From assembly GCA_017408185.1 (NCBI GenBank), contig JAFQVE010000601.1, positions 1-13,887 of the forward strand: a DNA stretch of 13,887 bases. The letters are read 5' to 3'. Position 1 is the stretch's first letter, and every line of letters starts with the position of its first letter. The position numbers and the translations under genes are program-made. A model generated the notes under the pieces. That model saw only the letters and a program-made list of their open reading frames with translations. It had not been told where the DNA came from and made no database searches. Below are positions 1-8,670 of the stretch, piece by piece. Source of the stretch: Oscillospiraceae bacterium (GTDB taxonomy: Bacteria > Bacillota_A > Clostridia > Oscillospirales > JAAYXM01).

Positions 1-3000
1 TTACTTGCAGGTGAGAAGGTGGTCTCACTTGTTCCCTTGATGATACCCTTTTCTGCAAGCTCGTTAATTGCATCCTCTGCCCATGCGTGGGAAGTAAGGT
101 CGGTGAAGCGGAGGTTTGTTGTATCGCCATTTTCCACCTCATCCGCCTCGCCTTCGCTCGGCACCTTCTCCTCAAGGAGAAGGCTTTCATCATCGTCCCC
201 TACATTTTCGTCCGTATCCGGGGCAGGTGCGGCACCGCCGCCTCCACCTCCACCGCCGCCTGACGGTGTGTCGGTTGAATCTGTGCTGTCATCATCTGTT
301 GACGGAGTGCCCGTTGTTGAACCGTAAACCATAATTGTGAAGTATCGGGTTGCAGTACGTCCAAGTGAGTCTGTTGCATCAACAGCAACAAGATTTTCAC
401 CAACCTGTGATGCATCAGGTCTCCATGTAAACTTACCTGTCACGGTATCAAGACTTGCCCCACGCGGAAGCTGACGGGCTTTGTACTCTATATATCCGTC
501 GGACACATTACTCGTTGCTGTCACGTTAACTGTTACAGAACTCCCTGCGGTTGTGCTGACACCCTCAGGGCATGCAATCAGCGGCGTATTGTTATCCTCA
601 TACGACAGCGCAATTTCAAAGGCTTGCCCTTTTTCTACATCAAAATTGTAGCCGAGAGACTTGTTCTTATCGTCCTTATAGCTGTCTATAAGTGATACGT
701 TTCCGAGATTAAGCCTTACTCTCTCATCGTCTACTCTGTCAACGCCTTTAATTACATATGCCGAATTTCCGTATGTCTTCTTTTCGGCAACAAGCATGCG
801 GTCTTCAAGGAGCTTTGCAAATTCATCAAATGCCGCACCGCTCTCGGGAACAGCACAGTCAAGCTTTACTTCAATCCAGTTTTCAAAGCTTAGCGCATCA
901 TCAACATTTTCACTTCCGTTAAATGCAGTGATTGTTCCTTTAATTGCGGCATCAAGCCCATTCATATTTCCGCTTCCGTCGCCAATAAGGTCGCCGTCAT
1001 TGATATAGCTGTATACATTATCAAATCCGGTTTTATCTGTATTTTCTCTGACCGTCCACACGCCGACAAATCCACGGAAGTCAAAGCTGTATCCTGTTTC
1101 GGAATCCGTTACCGTGTATGTCACATTATTATTCTGAGCGTATGCAATGTAGTCAATTCTGCCGTCTGCAAGCACAACCTTGACCGCTGTTGCGCTGTCC
1201 GTTCCCGTGTTTTCAGCAGAACTTATCTCAACCTTTTTGATTTCTTTTATATAACGAGTGCCGTTGTACGGTTCAATAACAGTTGTAAATAAAGTATTGA
1301 GATCACGTCCCTTACGGCGTACAAGCATATACTCAAGATGATCCATGACGCTGAGATTGTCAGGTGTTCTCGGCGGCATTCCGTTTGCGAGCGTGACTTC
1401 ATCTGCATTCCAGTCGTTAACCATGGTCATGCGCAGACGGATATCCGTATTATCATTTCTCGAAAGCTTTCTGAAATCCTTGATTTTATAATCAATCCAG
1501 AACTCTCCCGTTCCGGGATTGTCTGCTCTGCGGATATTGAAAAGCCAGGTATATCCGATCGGATATTTCAGGATGTTATATGAGTTCGTATTTGTTCCGT
1601 ACGGGTCCTCTCCAAACGGAACATTTGCCCCTGCATATGAGCCGCCAAGCTGAGCTTCAAGCCTCAGATTGTCAGACGTTACGGGTGCTGTATCAGAGCT
1701 TGCATGGAAGGAATACAGGTGATCGTCTCCGCCCCTTACCTTAAAGAAGTCGATTCCGTAAGAGACTTCGCTGTCATAGTCTACCATAACTATTGTTCGC
1801 CTGTATTCATCCGTAGCCGTATATGCAGCTGAGGCATCAACATCCATAACCTTTACACGGGTGTCCTTCGCATCAAAATGAAGCGGCTTGTGCGGATATT
1901 CACTCTTGAGCTGTGTCTGCTCATTCACAACAACCGCATTATGAGAAATTGTTGCATTCTGCCACTGAATTCTGTTCGGGTCAGAACCCGTATGCTCAGG
2001 ATATCCGAGCTCTACCGTCATCGGCATTCCGTATGCCTCTATTCCGAGATTCAGCTTATCCTCATGGTTGTGAGACTCTGCGCCGCCGAAGTACATCCAG
2101 AAATCACGCTGTGTATCGCGGATTACGTTTGTTCCTACAGACTCATAAAGAGTGCCTGCACGCAAAGCTCCGAAGCCGTATCCGGTAAGCATGCTGCTCT
2201 TGTCGTAGTTATACTCACCGTAAGCTTCTATAATGTCGTAAACCTCATCCTTGAGTCTTTCCGGATTTTCGGTAAAGATATCATAGTGGAGTCCGTCCAG
2301 CTCTCCGTCGTTTTTGAAGTACAGATGCTGAGCAATTTCAATATCTCCGGTATAGTTAAAGCTGTCTATCATAACCGAATCATTATCAGGATAAAGCATG
2401 TATGCTCCGGGCTTTCCTGTATCACCTATCGATGCGACACCACGTCGTACAAGAGTAAGGGGTGCATATGATTTAATCATGCTTATGTATTTCGGATTGT
2501 CAAAAAGCTTCAGGTCTTTACCGGTATAGCCGGGATATCTCTCCATAAGATTTGCTATATCTATGAGCTGTGTAACCCATATTCTGTTATAGCTCGGCGC
2601 ACTTTCGTTACCCTGACCGTCACGGGACACATCGTTAATCAGTCTATGGTTCAATCCGCCGCCCGTGTTATATGATACATAATCGGTCTCGCTGTACTGC
2701 GTTATCCAATCAAACATCTGTTCGGTATCGGGATATGTATCGAGTACAGCCGCAGCTATTGCAAGTCCTGCCTGATGCATACCGAAGTTACCGTTGCTTG
2801 AGCTTTCCCTGCATGCCTTGTAAATCTCACGGAGTATTCCGTCCTCAATGTTTTTGCGGATGGTCTCAGCAGTAACATTTCCTTCTGCATCTGCTTTCCC
2901 CGAAAGCCTGAACTCTCTTGCTTTGTCGGCAATGTATGAAACAACCTCTTCCCTGTCATACATCGGGAAGAATGCATCATATGCCTTTGCGAAATCTTTG

Positions 3001-6000
3001 GTAAGGAAGGTCTCCCAGATGGCACCTATAATCTTACCCTCTTTAGAGCCACCGTCTGAGTTTGAAAATCTCGTGAGATACGGGCGAAGGTCGTAGTCGG
3101 GGTATACATCCGCTATTCTGTCAACAAGAATAGCTCCGGCTCTTCCGTATTTTTCATCATCCGTATAGATGTATGCCTCGGCAAGCGAATTGATTGCATC
3201 TGTGATTGCCGCACCGCCAACTCCTACATTGTACCACAGCATATGGTTATAATATGATACATATGTGTGGATTTCCTCTGTTCCGTTCGGGTAAATATAC
3301 CCGGTCGCATAGCCCAGACCGTCATCAACACCCCAGCGCGCCTCGGTTTCATTTGCACCCAAGCGTCTGCCGCAATTGAGAGTGGTGACGTTATCCAGCT
3401 CAGAATATGAATCATTACAGAGGAAGCCGCCCTTGACCCCGTAGCCGTAGTATTCATACCATTCATTTGTCTTTTCTGTTACCGGGCGTTCATGCTCACA
3501 AGCAGAGCCGTCGGCATGGAAAAGCATTTCATGGTGCCTGTCAAGCGCTCTCTGCCTGTCAAATACTCCGTTTTTAAGACCAAGCTCGTAGAATTTACCG
3601 AAGTCGTTTGTCGGGAATCTTCGCTTACAGTCGGGGCACTGCACCTTCCACGGATACGAAATTGCATCGACTATCCACGGATAATCCGCATAATCGGTAT
3701 ACAGATTCTTTCCGCAGAAGCGACACCAGATACGTTCCGGGTCGGATCTGTATCCTACCGTAACGCTTCGCGGAACCCCTTCGGTCGGTATGAGATTGTA
3801 CAGCGTATCGACAATTCCGACATATCTGTCAGCTTTTTCTATTGCCGTTTTCTTCATATCGCTTGCCCACGAGTATTTTGCAATATTGTCACGGGCATTC
3901 TTTACCATATCATCGGTATAGTATGTACGGGTTACCTTTCCTCCACGGACAGACACCGTTGCACAAGCCTTTACGGGCTCACCGCTCTGCGGCGTAACTG
4001 TAACCGTAATCTCGCTTTGTCCTACGGATACCGGTATAACATGACCGTTATTGTCCACGGTTGCAACTGACTCGTCAGAGCTTTCCCATACCTTTCCGAA
4101 GCTGCTTATATCGACTGTATTATCAAACCTTGTAAAGCCCTCAACGAAAAGATCTATTCCGTCAGACCCAAGACTCATAACCAAATACGGCGAGGTTATT
4201 TCTGCCCTCGTTATGGTGCCGTCGTCAACCTCATTGCTGTTTTCCGTTACCTTTACGGGGATTTCCTTTGTTATGCTTCCGCCTTCGGAGGCAGCGGTTA
4301 TGTATACCGTAGTTTCTCCTGTACCCTGTGCAGTTATTACCCCGTCATCCGACACAGAAGCGATTGTATCATTATCACTTCTGTAAGTAACTGTTATAAA
4401 CGGGTCTGCTTCTCCGTCATACTTTTTCTGCCATTCATAAGTATATCCGTCACTCAATACAAGCTCTGCCCGAGGCTCTGCCGTGCTTTGCGGTGCAAGT
4501 ACATATGAATCCTTCTCCGTAACAATTTTTTCCGGCGACGGGAATGCCTTGACAGCCTTAAAGCGAAGCTCTTTAATTATCTGATATCCGCCAAGCGGTC
4601 CCTTTTTCGTCGTGCGGAAGATGAACTCATGCTTATCTGCAGTGAGGTGTACGGTACGCAACACCTTCGGCTCTGCGTTTGCATTTCTTCCGTCGTAGTA
4701 ATCATAATTACCGATGTAGATACCGTCAACATAGATATCGCCGTACTCTGCGTTATATGTTTCATATGAGCCGGTAAGTATTATGCTGTATATGCCCTCA
4801 TACGGTATGTCCACGTTTATGACGAAATCCTGATCCTTATCGGTTGTAGTTGCGGTAAGTCCCATAGTGCTGAAATATGACTTTGCAACATTTGAAAAGG
4901 ACTTTTTAAGATCAATTTCCCATTTATCTTCCGATATTTTTACATCAGCAGGCTTTTCGCTTGATGCCGTTCTGAAATCAATAAGGAAATCGCGAAGGTC
5001 GGTTTCTCCAACGGTCACGGTAATCGGGTCGGTTTCTGCAGTGCCGCCGTTGAGCGAAACAATCGCATAAATTTCCGCAACTGCGCCCTCGGTCTGACCA
5101 AACACATATCCGTCGTCCGTAACAACCACTCCGCCTATCGGGTTGCTCTGTACCGTCCATTTAACCTCAGCGGCAGATATATCTGCAGGATATCCGTCCT
5201 CTGTAAGTCCTTTAAGTATCAGCTTTTCATCTCTGAGGTATCCTACGGTCGAAGGTCCCGAAAGAGTTGCCGAGGCTATTTTACTCTCATCCGTAACTGT
5301 CAGGTCGGCAATCGCCTGAGCGCCTGAGCCGTCAAGCATGAAGCTTACCTGAATCTTTGCCTTTCCTGCGCCGAGTGCCGTGACCTTGCCTGTGCTGTCA
5401 ACCGAGGCTATAGCAGGGGTCAGGGATTTATAGCTTATTATTCCGTCCGTCATATCCGCAGGTTTGCCGTCAGAAAGATAGCCTGTGGGAATAATTTGCG
5501 TGCTTCCGCCTGCCGGAACAGTCTTTTCCCTCGCCTGTGCCTCTGCATAAAGAAGCTTTATCGGAAAGCCTGCGGCAGTTACCTCACATTTGCCCGAATG
5601 AGTTACTTCACCGATTGTCACCGTCGAAGTCACTTCTGTCGATGCATTTTTACCGCCAAGCGTAGCGGTCGTATCTATATGGTACATTCCGCTGCCGATA
5701 GCAGACTGCTTCAGAGCAGTATTTTTAAATGCACCTATAACATGCTCGTCGCCCGTTTCGATAACGGCACTTTTTGTCTCCCAGCCGTCTCCGAGCGAGA
5801 TGTAGTGACCAAGTGTGGTATACGGCTTTGAGCGCACGGTAACCGAGCTTCCCCCATTTGTCGTTTCGCCGATAATTTCAACGTCAACACCGGCATATCC
5901 GACCTCACGCAGGCAGAAGTCATCAAACATGACCATTCCGTCATAGCCTGCCTTAGTGCGGTCATCAACGTCAGGTCTGAAAGCAATTCTCGGTGCGAGA

Positions 6001-8582
6001 TAAATGGTATCGTAAGGTGCGTCACTCGGAGCCGCAAGCGGCACTGTTACCTCACACCATTCGCTGTATTTATCACGCCAGCCGATAACCTTTGACAAAT
6101 CCATACTGCGTCCTGCATTGTATGCAATTGAATCGGTTGCGGTTCCGGTGGGGTTATTGTATGCATACACGTCAAAGTACATCAGCAAATCCTTTGCATC
6201 CGGCGCATTTACATAATCTGCCTTCATTTTAAAGGAAAGCTGATAAAGATATCCGGGCTTTACCGCTATACGGCTTCCGTCATTCTTTATGCTGACCGGG
6301 TCCGGTATTCCGTTTGCCGCAACCCGACCGTCAAACATAAAGGCAAGAGCACGGTTTCCGCTCTCCTCGGTAACTATTCCGGTACGCTGAAACTTTGGTG
6401 TTTCCAAAGCCGTGTCCTCACGCTTGCTGTCCCAAAGCCAAGCCTCCGAGTCAAAGCCGGGGTTTGAGTTTTCCATAAGATTTTTTCCGGCAAGCTCGAC
6501 ATTCAGCTTATATGTCTTTTCCGCATATCCGCCGTCGTACTCAACCTTTACGGTTATATCCGAAACACCTGTTTTGAGCGCCGAAATAACACCGTCATCT
6601 ACCGTCGCAACAGACTCATCTGAGGATTTGTATGTAACGGTAAGCTTGCTTTCATCAATTTCATCAATTATCATACCCGAAGCATCCAGAAGTCTGATGT
6701 CAAGCTTCTTTTTCGTGAATACGGGTATCGGGTCGGACTCGTACTCTATCCCCGGGATGCCAAGCTCTAACTTTTCAAGCTTTCCGGGCTTTGCGGAAAG
6801 ACGGATTCCGTTGAGATACATTTCCTGGCTTTTTCCGTCATCATTGAGCGTGGTTGTGTTAAGCTCACTCGATTTTGCATCGCAGTAGAATATTATAAAA
6901 TAATCTCCTGCCTTGTCTGCCGTCACTTCACCAAGCTTTATGTATCCGCTCTCTCCCTGCTTTGCAAAGCTGTGATAGCCTATCGGCTCACTGTTTTTTA
7001 CAATGTTGTATATTCCGTTCTTGTTTGTAACCGTGCCGTCATCATAGGCAAAGTATACTGCCGGAACAACACCGTGTGCCACATTTGCAGAATCTATGTA
7101 AAGTCTGTATGTCCCCTTGTTCGAAACATATGTACGGAGAGCAAGGAAGTTTCCCTTCTCGGTATTTCCGTTGTAAGTGCGGTCCCAGTTTATATACAGA
7201 TTATCTGTCGTTTTCTGAATACGCACTCCGCCCGGACTGGTTTCAAACGCCATATCCCACGGAGCAGTTACTGCTGAATCCATAACATTCCACGCCTCAA
7301 CCTCCTGCTCGTCTTTGTCTATGCTCGCAGTTGCATTGCGGTGCATCAGGGCGTAGTTCATAATAAGACGGTTGTTTTTTATCTCACGGGAATATGTTCC
7401 GTAATAATACTTATCATATACAGTACTGGTGGGCAGCTTGTCTCCCGAAAGTGCCTTCCATCCTGTTCTGTATTCAAGCTCGACACCTGCGTTACCGTTG
7501 TCCTGCGGAATAACCTCAACGGATATTTTCTGCGTTACTTCTCCTACAGCTGCCGTAATTACCGCAGTGCCTTTTCCGACACCCGTTACAACACCCGTTG
7601 CGGAGTTGACGGTTGCAATGTTATCGTCCGAGCTTGTATACGTAATTCCCGAGGTTATCTCGACCTTTCCGCTCTGTGAGTAGCTTCCGATTGCCGTAAT
7701 CTCTGTCGATTTGCCAACCTCTATGAGCTTTTCACCTATGGAAAGCTCTATGCCACGGAGAACATCGCTGAAATCTCCCTCATCGTACGGTGAGAGCTTT
7801 ATTCCGCGAAGCTCCATATCCTGATATGCCAATCCGTTTGCTGTGCTGAGCTCAAGAGCCTTGGCATCAGGATAAAGCACAACGAAATAATCACCTGCCG
7901 TCGCAACGTCAACGGCGGCGACCGGTATATATCCGCTCGTTTTTAATGTGTCACCGAAGTTTGTATATCCAATCGGCTGCTTCTGACTAAAAAGTGCATA
8001 CCCTGTACTCTTATCCGCTATAACCTCTCCGTTGTCCTTAAAGAAATATACTGCCGGAGCGGCATAATTTGCCTTGCGGTTGCCGTCAATGGAAAGTGTA
8101 TACTTTCCTGTTGAGGGAACGTTAAGGCGAAGCATAAGAAAATTACCGCTCGACTTTCCGTAGTTTGCAACCGCAAAATTCTGATAAATGGCATTATGGT
8201 TTCTCGTTATGCACAATGTTGAGGCATAGTCCGTAACCCATTCCCAATCATCCGTCTTACTCTTGTCTACTATTTCAAACGGCGTTGCATACGGGTTTCC
8301 GTTCCGGTCTACGGAAACCGTGGCGTTGTATCCCATAAGCTGCTGATTATAGATAGCATCGCCATATGCACGTGCACGCAGACCCTCAATCGTCCACCAG
8401 GTCTTCCCTGCCGGGGCACTTGAATATTTGCACATATTGTCCGTTTTGAACACGTCAAACGTTGTACGGTATTCGTGCGTTTCCGTCGCAGGCGTAAGCT
8501 CTGCACCCAACGCCGCAAACGGGCAGACAGACAGTGCCATCACAAGTGCCGTTACGAGTGCCGTGATTTGTTTCATTCTCAT
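1..8582 (-). CDS. Giant secreted SLH-anchored heparinase II/III-like polysaccharide lyase (3' end beyond window)
   Basis: The frame is open without a stop from ATG 8582 to the window edge (2860 codons; the C-terminus is missing). The start is chosen because GGAGGG lies 7 bases upstream; a second ATG two codons in is less well spaced. Domains seen, approximate residues: signal peptide 1-26 (MRMK, hydrophobic core, ALG-A); uncharacterised module 28-264; Big_2 Ig-like 271-356; second copy of the module 362-600; Big_2 600-696; CBM4/9-like 698-896 (NLMENSNPGF ... FDDFCLRE); Ig-like 1005-1100, a degenerate one to 1191; galactose-binding-like 1191-1350 (VDGIYIGNYDYY); Big_2 1352-1455 and 1456-1546; lyase 1547-about 2650; putative-Ig 2662-2750; acidic/Gly linker; SLH from about 2825. 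Lyase landmarks are Cys4 at 1616-1648, GMHQ (H1936), NESAPSYN (E1993, Y1998), SHNHED (H2171, H2173) and SHNAVVV (H2214), matching the heparinase II/III pattern of His/Tyr catalysis. It probably cleaves a uronate-containing polysaccharide at the cell surface by beta-elimination. The substrate cannot be read from sequence. It is the last gene of a probable three-gene operon. Confidence 0.93.
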   Translation of the reverse strand, partial: MRMKQITALVTALVMALSVCPFAALGAELTPATETHEYRTTFDVFKTDNMCKYSSAPAGKTWWTIEGLRARAYGDAIYNQQLMGYNATVSVDRNGNPYATPFEIVDKSKTDDWEWVTDYASTLCITRNHNAIYQNFAVANYGKSSGNFLMLRLNVPSTGKYTLSIDGNRKANYAAPAVYFFKDNGEVIADKSTGYALFSQKQPIGYTNFGDTLKTSGYIPVAAVDVATAGDYFVVLYPDAKALELSTANGLAYQDMELRGIKLSPYDEGDFSDVLRGIELSIGEKLIEVGKSTEITAIGSYSQSGKVEITSGITYTSSDDNIATVNSATGVVTGVGKGTAVITAAVGEVTQKISVEVIPQDNGNAGVELEYRTGWKALSGDKLPTSTVYDKYYYGTYSREIKNNRLIMNYALMHRNATASIDKDEQEVEAWNVMDSAVTAPWDMAFETSPGGVRIQKTTDNLYINWDRTYNGNTEKGNFLALRTYVSNKGTYRLYIDSANVAHGVVPAVYFAYDDGTVTNKNGIYNIVKNSEPIGYHSFAKQGESGYIKLGEVTADKAGDYFIIFYCDAKSSELNTTTLNDDGKSQEMYLNGIRLSAKPGKLEKLELGIPGIEYESDPIPVFTKKKLDIRLLDASGMIIDEIDESKLTVTYKSSDESVATVDDGVISALKTGVSDITVKVEYDGGYAEKTYKLNVELAGKNLMENSNPGFDSEAWLWDSKREDTALETPKFQRTGIVTEESGNRALAFMFDGRVAANGIPDPVSIKNDGSRIAVKPGYLYQLSFKMKADYVNAPDAKDLLMYFDVYAYNNPTGTATDSIAYNAGRSMDLSKVIGWRDKYSEWCEVTVPLAAPSDAPYDTIYLAPRIAFRPDVDDRTKAGYDGMVMFDDFCLREVGYAGVDVEIIGETTNGGSSVTVRSKPYTTLGHYISLGDGWETKSAVIETGDEHVIGAFKNTALKQSAIGSGMYHIDTTATLGGKNASTEVTSTVTIGEVTHSGKCEVTAAGFPIKLLYAEAQAREKTVPAGGSTQIIPTGYLSDGKPADMTDGIISYKSLTPAIASVDSTGKVTALGAGKAKIQVSFMLDGSGAQAIADLTVTDESKIASATLSGPSTVGYLRDEKLILKGLTEDGYPADISAAEVKWTVQSNPIGGVVVTDDGYVFGQTEGAVAEIYAIVSLNGGTAETDPITVTVGETDLRDFLIDFRTASSEKPADVKISEDKWEIDLKKSFSNVAKSYFSTMGLTATTTDKDQDFVINVDIPYEGIYSIILTGSYETYNAEYGDIYVDGIYIGNYDYYDGRNANAEPKVLRTVHLTADKHEFIFRTTKKGPLGGYQIIKELRFKAVKAFPSPEKIVTEKDSYVLAPQSTAEPRAELVLSDGYTYEWQKKYDGEADPFITVTYRSDNDTIASVSDDGVITAQGTGETTVYITAASEGGSITKEIPVKVTENSNEVDDGTITRAEITSPYLVMSLGSDGIDLFVEGFTRFDNTVDISSFGKVWESSDESVATVDNNGHVIPVSVGQSEITVTVTPQSGEPVKACATVSVRGGKVTRTYYTDDMVKNARDNIAKYSWASDMKKTAIEKADRYVGIVDTLYNLIPTEGVPRSVTVGYRSDPERIWCRFCGKNLYTDYADYPWIVDAISYPWKVQCPDCKRRFPTNDFGKFYELGLKNGVFDRQRALDRHHEMLFHADGSACEHERPVTEKTNEWYEYYGYGVKGGFLCNDSYSELDNVTTLNCGRRLGANETEARWGVDDGLGYATGYIYPNGTEEIHTYVSYYNHMLWYNVGVGGAAITDAINSLAEAYIYTDDEKYGRAGAILVDRIADVYPDYDLRPYLTRFSNSDGGSKEGKIIGAIWETFLTKDFAKAYDAFFPMYDREEVVSYIADKAREFRLSGKADAEGNVTAETIRKNIEDGILREIYKACRESSSNGNFGMHQAGLAIAAAVLDTYPDTEQMFDWITQYSETDYVSYNTGGGLNHRLINDVSRDGQGNESAPSYNRIWVTQLIDIANLMERYPGYTGKDLKLFDNPKYISMIKSYAPLTLVRRGVASIGDTGKPGAYMLYPDNDSVMIDSFNYTGDIEIAQHLYFKNDGELDGLHYDIFTENPERLKDEVYDIIEAYGEYNYDKSSMLTGYGFGALRAGTLYESVGTNVIRDTQRDFWMYFGGAESHNHEDKLNLGIEAYGMPMTVELGYPEHTGSDPNRIQWQNATISHNAVVVNEQTQLKSEYPHKPLHFDAKDTRVKVMDVDASAAYTATDEYRRTIVMVDYDSEVSYGIDFFKVRGGDDHLYSFHASSDTAPVTSDNLRLEAQLGGSYAGANVPFGEDPYGTNTNSYNILKYPIGYTWLFNIRRADNPGTGEFWIDYKIKDFRKLSRNDNTDIRLRMTMVNDWNADEVTLANGMPPRTPDNLSVMDHLEYMLVRRKGRDLNTLFTTVIEPYNGTRYIKEIKKVEISSAENTGTDSATAVKVVLADGRIDYIAYAQNNNVTYTVTDSETGYSFDFRGFVGVWTVRENTDKTGFDNVYSYINDGDLIGDGSGNMNGLDAAIKGTITAFNGSENVDDALSFENWIEVKLDCAVPESGAAFDEFAKLLEDRMLVAEKKTYGNSAYVIKGVDRVDDERVRLNLGNVSLIDSYKDDKNKSLGYNFDVEKGQAFEIALSYEDNNTPLIACPEGVSTTAGSSVTVNVTATSNVSDGYIEYKARQLPRGASLDTVTGKFTWRPDASQVGENLVAVDATDSLGRTATRYFTIMVYGSTTGTPSTDDDSTDSTDTPSGGGGGGGGGAAPAPDTDENVGDDDESLLLEEKVPSEGEADEVENGDTTNLRFTDLTSHAWAEDAINELAEKGIIKGTSETTFSPAS
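6783..7499 (-). repeat. Uncharacterised secreted module, copy 2 in the giant lyase
   Basis: Second copy of the module at 7790-8501, separated from it by one Big_2 domain. Matching landmarks are GNFLALRTYVSNKGTYRLYI, PAVYFAYDDG, IGYHSFAKQGESGYIKLGEV, GDYFIIFYCDAK and NGIRLSA. The similarity is clear at protein level but diverged at DNA level, so this is an old duplication rather than a recent tandem repeat. Confidence 0.6.
7790..8501 (-). repeat. Uncharacterised secreted module, copy 1 in the giant lyase
   Basis: A region of about 235 residues directly after the signal peptide. Landmarks are GNFLMLRLNVPSTGKYTLSI, then PAVYFF, IGYTNFG, a GDYFVVLYPDAK strand and a closing RGIKLSP. The same order of landmarks recurs at 6783-7499 and, more divergently, in the neighbouring gene. 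It reads as an all-beta jelly-roll-like domain, possibly carbohydrate binding. That fold is inference; I recognise no named family. Confidence 0.6.
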
Positions 8583-8611
8583 ACAATCGCCCTCCTCTTA
8601 AAGGCTGTCGG

Positions 8612-8649
8612 TTAAAAATAGGGGAGAAGCTTATCAAAAGACTCTCCCC
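8612..8649 (-). terminator. Terminator-like hairpin between the 835-residue gene and the giant lyase gene
   Basis: On the minus strand GGGGAGA (8649-8643) pairs with TCTCCCC (8627-8621); a further CTT/AAG lets the stem extend past a mismatch and a wobble. It is followed by TATTTTTAAC. This fits an intrinsic terminator for the 835-residue gene. It lies only about 13 bases before the ribosome-binding site of the lyase gene, leaving no room for a new promoter downstream of it. Partial read-through, lowering expression of the giant gene, is therefore more likely than full stop. Confidence 0.6.
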
Positions 8650-8670
8650 TGTTGCTGTTTTTATTATCTC

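Noticed and set aside
233..262. GC-rich run of Gly codons, possible simple repeat
   Set aside because: It encodes the Gly linker before the SLH domain with mixed GGC/GGT/GGA codons, so it is protein-level low complexity rather than a microsatellite.
1878..2471. 197-codon plus-strand open frame
   Set aside because: It lies antisense inside the lyase catalytic domain, which has clear conserved motifs on the minus strand. It is Cys/Arg/Ser-rich with no recognisable domain or ribosome-binding site.
3492..4070. 192-codon plus-strand open frame
   Set aside because: Antisense to the Cys4 and start of the lyase domain; low-complexity composition typical of a shadow frame.
6412..6888. 158-codon plus-strand open frame, Ser/Phe-rich
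   Set aside because: Shadow of the Big_2 and CBM-like coding region on the minus strand; the Ser/Phe richness comes from the complement of Lys/Glu/Gly codons.
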